Positions 5,601 to 10,926 of a stretch of 10,926 bases of DNA are shown here, in pieces (within the stretch, counting starts at the first letter, position 1; each line of letters opens with the position of its first letter). The stretch spans positions 1 to 10,926 of the forward strand of contig JAAFHG010000085.1 of assembly GCA_013297585.1 (NCBI GenBank). The letters are read 5' to 3'. A program made the translations under genes and the position numbers. The notes under the pieces were generated by a model. It was not told where the DNA came from, searched no databases, and saw only the letters and a list, made by a program, of their open reading frames with translations. This DNA is from Chitinophagales bacterium (GTDB lineage: Bacteria > Bacteroidota > Bacteroidia > Chitinophagales > Chitinophagaceae).

Positions 5601-6829
5601 TATCCCTTCATCAATAAACAACCATCTCCATAGCTCAAGAAGCGATAGTCGTTATTGAGTGCTTGGTCATAAATCATTTTCCAGTTATAACCCACAATAG
5701 AAGCAATTAACAGCAGCAATGTAGATTGCGGCTGATGAAAATTAGTAACCAAGCCTTGTGCAACTTGTAATTGATAGCCTGGTGCAATAATGATTTGGGT
5801 TTTGGTAATCAAACGCTCTAGTTGTTTGGCTCTCATCCAATTTACCAAAGCACTTAAGGCATCTATTAGAGTTATGTTTTGAGGTAAATCGTAAGCGTCC
5901 CATTGCGATAAGCTTGGTGTCGTTTCATTCACTATTGACCATTCACTATTCACCTTTACACCAAGCCAATACAAGCTTTCAATTGTTCTTAACGATGTTG
6001 TACCTACCGCAATAATAGGCTTTGGTTGATGTTTTAATAGATGTTCAATTAATTCAAGGCTTACGTCAATAAATTCTGTGTGCATTTCATGTTCATCCAT
6101 TGTAGCGGCTTTAACAGGTTTAAAGGTGCCTGCGCCTACATGTAGTGTTACAAAATCTCTGTGAATGTTTTTATCACCTAGTTTCTTAAATAGTTCTTCG
6201 GTAAAATGTAGGCCTGCGGTAGGTGCAGCTACGCTACCATCATGTTTTGCATAAATAGTTTGATAAGTGCTTTTGTCTGCTTCTTCTGCTTCTCTATTTA
6301 AATATGGGGGCAAAGGAATAAGGCCTGCCATATGCAGTATTTCGGCAAATGTTAGGTCGTTATTATTCCAACTCAATTCAATTATAAAGCAATCTGTTTT
6401 TTGTTCTATTTTCTTTGCCTTAATACTCAAATCATTTTTTTCATTCTCAATCACTTTAATCAGTGATTCTTCTTTCCATTTTTTAGCACCGCCTACCAAA
6501 CATTTCCAAAGCACCTTGCCTTTTTGTAGCATGGCAGTGGTAATATCAGCATATTGGTCATGTGGTTCTAGGCAAAATATTTCTATTTGCCCACCTGTTG
6601 GTTTTGTAAAAATCAACCTTGCTTCTACAACTTTGGTATTATTAAAAATGAGCAAGCTGTCGCTTGGTAAATGCTCGTCTAAATGTTTGTACTGACTTTC
6701 TGAAATTTTCCCACTTTTAAACACCAAAAGCTTGCTTTCGTCTCTTTTTGGTAGTGGATGCTTCGCAATTTTTTCATCTGGCAAATGGTAGCTAAAGTCA
6801 TTTATTGACAATTTTTTCGGATGAATCAT
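5600..6829 (-). CDS. queA: S-adenosylmethionine:tRNA ribosyltransferase-isomerase, long form
   Basis: QueA transfers and isomerises the ribosyl part of S-adenosylmethionine onto preQ1 at the tRNA wobble position, giving epoxyqueuosine. Family motifs are present in order: DFSYHLPDEKIAKHPLPKRD (11-30), FNNTKV (62-67), IPLPPYLNR (171-179), YQTIYA (189-194), GSVAAPTAGLHFT (198-210), TLHVGAGTFKPV (228-239), VGTTSLRTIES (275-285), PGY (350-352), TNFHQPQST (362-370) and FLSYGDGCLL (397-406). At 409 residues it exceeds the usual 340-360 of canonical QueA. Much of the excess lies at about 286-343, between VGTTSLRTIES and the PGY block; I recall a similar long form in other Bacteroidota. TNFHQPQST has Q where canonical QueA usually has TNFHLPKST. 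Residues 293-301 are encoded by a 7-bp repeat array like that just downstream of the stop. The start at 6829 begins the conserved N-terminus; mraZ is divergent. Confidence 0.92.
   Translation of the reverse strand: MIHPKKLSINDFSYHLPDEKIAKHPLPKRDESKLLVFKSGKISESQYKHLDEHLPSDSLLIFNNTKVVEARLIFTKPTGGQIEIFCLEPHDQYADITTAMLQKGKVLWKCLVGGAKKWKEESLIKVIENEKNDLSIKAKKIEQKTDCFIIELSWNNNDLTFAEILHMAGLIPLPPYLNREAEEADKSTYQTIYAKHDGSVAAPTAGLHFTEELFKKLGDKNIHRDFVTLHVGAGTFKPVKAATMDEHEMHTEFIDVSLELIEHLLKHQPKPIIAVGTTSLRTIESLYWLGVKVNSEWSIVNETTPSLSQWDAYDLPQNITLIDALSALVNWMRAKQLERLITKTQIIIAPGYQLQVAQGLVTNFHQPQSTLLLLIASIVGYNWKMIYDQALNNDYRFLSYGDGCLLMKG
5926..5953 (-). repeat. 7-bp tandem array inside the queA coding sequence
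   Basis: On the plus strand there are four heptamers: CATTCAC, TATTGAC, CATTCAC, TATTCAC. The core TTCAC/TTGAC every seven bases is the same as in the array at 5573-5600. On the queA strand it encodes VNSEWSIVN (residues 293-301), preceded by a weaker fifth unit. It sits in the region that is extra relative to canonical QueA and leaves the frame open. Confidence 0.75.
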
Positions 6830-6945
6830 CTTTGTTCAATCTTTTTAAATAATTGATTTTCAATTTTATTTTACAATTAAACACCGTAAAATCACAGTTA
6901 CGCACACTCTATTCACATAAAAAAGTGAAAATGTAGTGCTATTTA

Positions 6946-6978
6946 CCCTGTAATGCAATGCTGTATTGCGTTGTAGGG
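6946..6978 (+). promoter_or_regulatory. Long hairpin upstream of mraZ
   Basis: Positions 6946-6959 pair with 6965-6978 over 14 consecutive base pairs with a 5-base loop (GCTGT). Three pairs are G-U when read as plus-strand RNA and become A-C mismatches on the other strand, so the full structure forms only in RNA read towards mraZ. It ends 105 bases before the mraZ ATG. No T-run follows, so it is not a standard terminator. It could be a leader structure; the function is unknown. Confidence 0.45.
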
Positions 6979-7025
6979 CATAAAATACTGTGGATAAATA
7001 CAAACTCTTGGAATTCGTATTTCCA

Positions 7026-7050
7026 GTGGGAAATTGTGTTATTTTGTGTT
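7026..7050 (+). promoter_or_regulatory. Candidate MraZ-box array upstream of mraZ
   Basis: GTGGG at 7026, GTGTT at 7036 and GTGTT at 7046 recur with an exact 10-base period. A weaker ATGGT at 7056 continues the phase. MraZ proteins are known to bind three or so TGGG-containing direct repeats spaced ten bases apart ahead of their own operon. Only the first box here has the full GTGGG, so this is a degenerate version, placed 34-58 bases before the mraZ ATG. Confidence 0.55.
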
Positions 7051-7083
7051 AAGAAATGGTAATTCTTAAACAAATTCTCTAAC

Positions 7084-7536
7084 ATGGTAGGTTTTCACGG
7101 TGAATATGAAGCAACAGTCGACTCAAAGGGTCGCTTCTTGCTGCCTAGTGCCCTGAAAAAACAATTGCCAGAAGGGGAAAATCGTTTCATCCTTTCAAGA
7201 GGATTTGAAAACTGTTTAACCCTTTATCCCATGAAAACGTGGGAGGCAATTTTAGAGAAGTTTAAAAAATTAAACCAATTCGACCCAAAGGTAAGACAGT
7301 TCACTCGTCAGTTTTTGAATGGCGCTACCGAAATAGAATTAGATAGTGCTGGAAGAATGATGTTGTCTGCATCTTTTAAAGCTTATGCAAGTATTACAAA
7401 AGATGTGGTGATAGCTGCTACGCTAGACAAGTTTGAAATATGGGATGCTGTTAAATATAATGAGGCAATTAGCAAGTTGTCGGCAGAAGACTTTAGCAAT
7501 TTGGCAAATGAAGTAATGTCTGACGACAAAATGTAA
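7084..7536 (+). CDS. mraZ: Transcriptional regulator MraZ
   Basis: MraZ is a DNA-binding regulator, first gene of the division and cell-wall (dcw) cluster, that controls its own operon through upstream direct repeats. The 150-residue length is normal for the family. It holds the two SpoVT/AbrB-like halves: the first around GEYEATVDSKGRFLLPS (6-22, motif DSKGR 13-17), the second around EIELDSAGRMMLSASF (83-98, motif DSAGR 87-91). FENCLTLYPMKTWE (41-54) is also typical. The ATG at 7084 gives the usual short N-terminus (MVGFHGEYEATVD). The likely MraZ boxes lie just upstream. rsmH starts five bases after the stop, so the two are co-transcribed. Confidence 0.96.
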   Translation: MVGFHGEYEATVDSKGRFLLPSALKKQLPEGENRFILSRGFENCLTLYPMKTWEAILEKFKKLNQFDPKVRQFTRQFLNGATEIELDSAGRMMLSASFKAYASITKDVVIAATLDKFEIWDAVKYNEAISKLSAEDFSNLANEVMSDDKM

Positions 7537-7541
7537 GAACC

Positions 7542-8483
7542 ATGAGTGATTTGCAAAACATAGAACAGCAGCCTGCGCATTTAGATTATCACGTGCCTGT
7601 GTTGTATACAGAAACGCTTGATGGTTTAAATATTCAAGTAGATGGTGTGTATGTTGATTGCACATTTGGTGGTGGTGGGCATAGTAGAGGTGTTTTAAAA
7701 AGTTTGGGTGAAGCAGGTAGATTGATAGCGTTTGACCAAGATGCTGATGCGATAAAAAATATACCTGAAGATAGTAGGGTTGTGTTTGTGCCACAGAATT
7801 TTCGCCATTTGCAGCGCTTTTTGCGCCTGCATAAAGTGAGTAAAGTAAATGGTGTTTTGGCAGATTTGGGTGTAAGTAGTCATCAGTTTGATGAAGGTGA
7901 AAGGGGTTTTTCAATTCGCTTTGATGGTCCACTTGATATGCGAATGGATCAGCGGCAAAGTTTAACGGCTGCAACTATTGTGGCTACTTATTCTGAGCAG
8001 CAATTGCATAAAATGTTTGAGCAATTTGGCGAAGTGAGTAACTCTAAAACATTGGCAAAGCATATTGTAGAAGCGAGAAAACAAATGCAAGTGCAAACCA
8101 TTTTGCAGTTTAGGGCAATGATTAGTCCTGTTGTAAAAGGTAATCCTAATAAATATTTGGCGCAGGTGTTTCAAGCATTGCGAATAGAAGTGAATGCAGA
8201 AATGGAGGCGCTTAAAGAAATGTTGTTGCAGTTGAATGAGGTAGTAGAAGAGGGTGGAAGAGCTGCTATTATTACGTTTCACTCGCTTGAAGATAGATTG
8301 GTGAAGTTATTTTTTAAGAATGGTGATTTTGAAGATGACGTAGATGATAATCCATTTGTACAACACACAAAAGTGCAACGCTGGAAATTGATAACAAAAA
8401 AACCAATTACAGCTACAGCAGATGAGTTGAAACGAAACACAAGAAGCAGAAGCGCCAAGTTGCGAGTGGCAGAACGGGTATAA
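7542..8483 (+). CDS. rsmH: 16S rRNA (cytosine-1402-N4)-methyltransferase RsmH
   Basis: RsmH (MraW) is the S-adenosylmethionine-dependent enzyme that methylates N4 of C1402 in the 16S rRNA decoding centre. The length of 313 residues is typical. Motifs seen are HVPVLYTETLDGL (17-29), the SAM-binding VDCTFGGGGHSRGVL (38-52), the acidic FDQDADA (64-70), ADLGVSSHQFD (107-117), GFSIRFDGPLDMRMD (122-136), NKYLAQVFQALRIEVN (203-218), ITFHSLEDRLVK (244-255) and the basic C-terminal RSRSAKLRVAERV. No catalytic block is missing. It follows mraZ by five bases. Its stop codon TAA is the first three bases of a TAACCGCTGATT repeat arm also found after the FAD gene. Confidence 0.97.
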   Translation: MSDLQNIEQQPAHLDYHVPVLYTETLDGLNIQVDGVYVDCTFGGGGHSRGVLKSLGEAGRLIAFDQDADAIKNIPEDSRVVFVPQNFRHLQRFLRLHKVSKVNGVLADLGVSSHQFDEGERGFSIRFDGPLDMRMDQRQSLTAATIVATYSEQQLHKMFEQFGEVSNSKTLAKHIVEARKQMQVQTILQFRAMISPVVKGNPNKYLAQVFQALRIEVNAEMEALKEMLLQLNEVVEEGGRAAIITFHSLEDRLVKLFFKNGDFEDDVDDNPFVQHTKVQRWKLITKKPITATADELKRNTRSRSAKLRVAERV

Positions 8484-8524
8484 CCGCTGATTAATATTGA
8501 TGAAGCGGATTTGCTATGATTTTA
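8481..8524 (+). repeat. Half copy of the 9-10-bp GATT repeat in the division operon
   Basis: The first 12 bases (TAACCGCTGATT) are identical to 3315-3326, followed by GAT/GATT words at 9-10-base spacing (8489, 8499, 8508, 8518). Only a left-type arm is present: there is no central terminator hairpin and no GTTCAGAC end. A weak CCGCT/AGCGG pair (8484-8488 with 8504-8508) is possible. It occupies most of the 56-base gap between rsmH and the ftsL-like gene. Confidence 0.55.
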
Positions 8525-8539
8525 AATTGAAAATTAAGA

Positions 8540-8887
8540 GTGACGGAAAAGCAAGACAATGATCAACAAGTAAAAGAAAAGAAAACAGCTTTAAAAGCTG
8601 TTAGAGATAGCATTGTTGGTGGTAAATGGATTGCTAAAAACCTAAACTTTTTTTTGTTCGCATCTGTGTTGGCAATTATGTATATCGCAAACGGGCACAT
8701 GGCTGATAGGGCAATAAGAGATATTAATAAAACACAGAAAGAGATAAAGGAATTACAGTACGAGTATAAGACGATAAAAAGCGAAGTGATGTTTAAAAGT
8801 GAAGAGGTACAGGTGTTGAAAGCGGCAGAGCCATTGGGATTAAAAATTAGTAAGGAAGTGCCTACAAGGTTAACCGCAAACCCCTAA
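8540..8887 (+). CDS. ftsL: FtsL-like cell division protein
   Basis: A 115-residue bitopic membrane protein with the FtsL layout. A charged cytoplasmic N-terminus (1-34) is followed by one membrane helix (about 35-51, LNFFLFASVLAIMYIAN). Then comes a periplasmic coiled coil (about 56-95, RAIRDINKTQKEIKELQYEY onward) and a short tail with AEPLGLKIS. FtsL works with FtsB and FtsQ to recruit and activate the FtsW-FtsI septal synthase. Sequence identity in this family is low, so the call rests on topology and on position between rsmH and ftsI, where ftsL normally sits. The start must be the GTG at 8540: an in-frame stop lies at 8528-8530 and the next ATG is inside the membrane helix. Confidence 0.85.
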   Translation: MTEKQDNDQQVKEKKTALKAVRDSIVGGKWIAKNLNFFLFASVLAIMYIANGHMADRAIRDINKTQKEIKELQYEYKTIKSEVMFKSEEVQVLKAAEPLGLKISKEVPTRLTANP

Positions 8888-8946
8888 AAGGGCTAAAAGA
8901 GTAGGTTGGTTATTTGATCATAAATTAAAATATTCCCTTTAGGGTT
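8879..8946 (+). promoter_or_regulatory. Possible hairpin spanning the ftsL/ftsI gap
   Basis: Positions 8879-8892 can pair with 8935-8946 in 12 pairs with two single-base bulges, across a 42-base loop. The left arm holds the ftsL stop codon and the right arm ends seven bases before the ftsI ATG, so it could affect ftsI translation initiation. The adjacent TTAGGGTTAGGG (8939-8950) is a chance-like G-rich word. Confidence 0.3.
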
Positions 8947-8953
8947 AGGGCAA

Positions 8954-10926
8954 ATGGACGTAAAAAAAGACATACTATGGCGGGTGTACTTAAGCTACAT
9001 CGTGATGGTGATAATATGTCTGGCCATTTTTGCAAAAGCATTTTATATACAACAGGTACAGGGCGCAAGCTGGCGCAGCATGAGTGATAGTTTGCATCAA
9101 AAAATTGAAGAAGTAGATGCAGAGCGAGGAACGATTTATAGTGAGGATGGACAAATGCTAAGTACTAGTGTGCCCAAATTTAACATCTATATAGATTTTG
9201 CTGCGGATGGCTTGAGAGAAAAAAGTGGTGTACGTTTCAGAGAAAATGTAGACAGTTTGGCTATCTGTTTGGCTAATTTATTTACCGATAAATCTGTCAG
9301 TGATTATAAGCGTTTATTAAAACAAGGTTTCAAAAATCGTGATAGATATTACTTATTGCAAAAAGGAATTTCTTATCGTCAATATGAATCTTTGAAACAA
9401 TTTCCTTTGGCGCGCTTGGGTAAAAATAAAAGTGGTTTTATAGTAGATGAGCAAACGATTCGTTTAAATCCATACAAATTATTGGCTTATAGAACGATAG
9501 GTTTAGATAGAGAAAATGCACAAAAAATTGGCTTGGAAAAAACCTACGATACTTTGCTGAAAGGTACAACTGGTAGACGTTTGGTACGATATATAGCTGG
9601 CGGTGCAAGTATACCTGTTGATGATGAACAGATAGAGCCAGAGAATGGAAAAGACATTGTAACTACGTTGGATGTTTTTATACAAGAGGTAACAGAAAAT
9701 GCCTTGATGAAGATGATGGTAGGTAATGAGGCGGTAAATGGTTGTGCTATAGTAATAGAAACAAAAACAGGTAAAGTAAAAGCAATTGCTAATTTGGGTA
9801 GAAGGCAAGATGGTACTTATTCAGAGGATTACAATTATGCAATAAGCCCATCTGAACCAGGTTCAACATTTAAGTTGGCTACTATGATGAGCTTGCTTGA
9901 GGATAAAAAAATTACACTGAATAGTGTTGTGAATTTGAATGGTGGTTCGTGGCCAATAAATGGTCAAACAGTGTTTGATTCTGAGCAGCATGGCAAGTTT
10001 GATGTAACTGTAAAAGATGCATTTGCATTGAGTAGCAATGTAGGGATGGCAAAATTGGCATTAGCGAGTTATGGCTATAATCCTAGGCGTTTTATTCAGC
10101 AAATACACAACATGCATTTAGATACTTTAACTGGTATTGATATTACTGGTGAACGTAACGCAGTTATACCAAAGCCGGGTACAAAAAATTGGAGTTCTAT
10201 TTCGTTGCCTTGGATGGCTTTTGGTTATAACATAGAAGTAACGCCCTTGCAAACAGCTACATTTTACAATGCAGTTGCAAACAATGGTACTATGATGAGG
10301 CCTTATTTATTAAATGCTGTAAAAGATGAGGGTGAGGTAATAAGAATAAACGAGCCGAAAGTATTGGTAAATAAGGTTTGCAGTGATGCTACTATACAGC
10401 AATTGAAAGTTTGTTTAGAAGCAGTTTGTACATATGGTACTGCAAAAGAGCTCTTTAAAAATTCTACTTACAAAGTGGCTGGTAAAACAGGTACAGCATT
10501 GGTGGCAGATGGTAATAGAGGCTACGCAGACCAAATTTATCAAACATCATTTGCGGGTTATTTTCCAGCAAATGACCCACAATACACAATAGTAGTAGTG
10601 ATAAAAAACAAACCAAAGGCTTTATTACACTATGGTGCAACAGTTGCTGGGCCTGTGTTTAAAGAGATTGCAGATAGATTGTACACTAATTATGTAAGGC
10701 AAGTAAACTATGCAAGTGCTAATAAAAAAGTAGATAGTACAAGTGCGTTTTATTACACAGGTGCTAGGCAAGATATTAAGCATTTGGCAACAAATTTAAA
10801 ACTAGGTTACAAAGATGTTGGCACTGCTACAGACGAATGGCTAGATGTGAATGTAAATAAAGGTGCAGTTGGATTTTTGGCTAAACCTGTAGATGTGAAA
10901 ACAATGCCACAACTAAAAGGTATGGG
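8954..10926 (+). CDS. ftsI: Penicillin-binding protein, FtsI type with PASTA start (3' end outside window)
   Basis: The septal class B penicillin-binding protein, the transpeptidase that cross-links peptidoglycan during division; 657 codons are visible with no stop. Order: short cytoplasmic end, one membrane helix (about 11-31, VYLSYIVMVIICLAIFAKAF), then the dimerisation-domain start AERGTIYSEDGQMLSTS (56-72). The transpeptidase domain has all three catalytic motifs: SxxK as S304-T-F-K307 (nucleophile Ser304), SxN as S360-S-N362, and KTG as K511-T-G513. After it, MPQLKGMG at the window edge looks like the beginning of a PASTA domain, as in other Bacteroidota FtsI proteins of about 700 residues. 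The ATG at 8954 is 66 bases after the ftsL-like stop. Membrane-anchored with a periplasmic catalytic part; further mur genes would be expected to the right. Confidence 0.95.
   Translation, partial: MDVKKDILWRVYLSYIVMVIICLAIFAKAFYIQQVQGASWRSMSDSLHQKIEEVDAERGTIYSEDGQMLSTSVPKFNIYIDFAADGLREKSGVRFRENVDSLAICLANLFTDKSVSDYKRLLKQGFKNRDRYYLLQKGISYRQYESLKQFPLARLGKNKSGFIVDEQTIRLNPYKLLAYRTIGLDRENAQKIGLEKTYDTLLKGTTGRRLVRYIAGGASIPVDDEQIEPENGKDIVTTLDVFIQEVTENALMKMMVGNEAVNGCAIVIETKTGKVKAIANLGRRQDGTYSEDYNYAISPSEPGSTFKLATMMSLLEDKKITLNSVVNLNGGSWPINGQTVFDSEQHGKFDVTVKDAFALSSNVGMAKLALASYGYNPRRFIQQIHNMHLDTLTGIDITGERNAVIPKPGTKNWSSISLPWMAFGYNIEVTPLQTATFYNAVANNGTMMRPYLLNAVKDEGEVIRINEPKVLVNKVCSDATIQQLKVCLEAVCTYGTAKELFKNSTYKVAGKTGTALVADGNRGYADQIYQTSFAGYFPANDPQYTIVVVIKNKPKALLHYGATVAGPVFKEIADRLYTNYVRQVNYASANKKVDSTSAFYYTGARQDIKHLATNLKLGYKDVGTATDEWLDVNVNKGAVGFLAKPVDVKTMPQLKGM

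Noticed and set aside
6267..6695. Plus-strand open frame within queA
   Set aside because: Antisense of conserved QueA motifs.
6851..6865. AATTGA-TTT-TCAATT inverted repeat upstream of queA
   Set aside because: Short and in an A/T-only context where such arms are expected by chance.
6912..6929. TTCAC...GTGAA near queA/mraZ as another heptamer-type copy
   Set aside because: Only one unit on each side with an 8-base loop; no periodic array.
7423..7974. Minus-strand open frame of 183 codons across mraZ and rsmH
   Set aside because: It is the antisense of two well-supported genes, is rich in His/Tyr/Gln from antisense codon bias, and resembles no family.
8939..8950. TTAGGGTTAGGG, telomere-like word or G-quadruplex
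   Set aside because: Only two units and two G-runs; too few for a quadruplex and best explained as part of the ftsL/ftsI gap.
9503..9808. Minus-strand open frame within ftsI
   Set aside because: Antisense shadow of the transpeptidase domain, with a Tyr/Cys/Phe-rich composition unlike a real protein.
1..10926. Defence system, mobile element or CRISPR array
   Set aside because: No transposase, integrase, nuclease, toxin-antitoxin pair or spacer-repeat array is visible; the tandem repeats are degenerate and have no unique spacers.

Overview
The window looks like a low-GC Bacteroidota chromosome, most likely of the Chitinophagaceae or a close relative. The grounds are a division cluster in the order mraZ, rsmH, a short FtsL-like protein and a PASTA-type FtsI, a long-form QueA of the Bacteroidota kind, a perfect TAnnTTTG promoter box, and no clear Shine-Dalgarno sequences. 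Apart from one or two proteins of unknown function the genes are housekeeping genes. I see no phage, IS element, CRISPR array, tRNA or rRNA.

Layout. From the left edge come the 3' end of an unknown protein (+), a bidirectional terminator, an acidic conserved hypothetical (-) and an ElaA-type acetyltransferase (-). A 292-base gap filled largely by a degenerate repeat leads to a FAD-dependent amine-oxidase/UDP-galactopyranose-mutase-like protein (+). A repeat with a terminator hairpin at its centre separates it from the convergent yqgE (-). A sensor histidine kinase (+) diverges from yqgE and converges on queA (-). Across a 254-base divergent gap from queA starts the division operon: mraZ, rsmH, ftsL-like and ftsI. 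ftsI runs off the right edge just as a PASTA domain appears to begin.

How the genes work together. MraZ is the transcriptional regulator of the division/cell-wall cluster. RsmH methylates 16S rRNA. The FtsL-like protein and FtsI belong to the septal peptidoglycan machinery. QueA acts in queuosine synthesis on tRNA. The other genes are unrelated single units.

The most notable content is between, and once inside, the genes. Three kinds of degenerate short-period repeat occupy much of the intergenic DNA: a 7-bp family (TTCACNN), a 9-10-bp family (GATT/AATC units with GTTCAGAC ends) and a possible third kind with arms TTTCNCNCAAAG. They tend to form inverted pairs and begin at or beside stop codons. 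One 7-bp array lies in frame inside queA. I found no convincing new multi-gene system; the repeats are the best lead.
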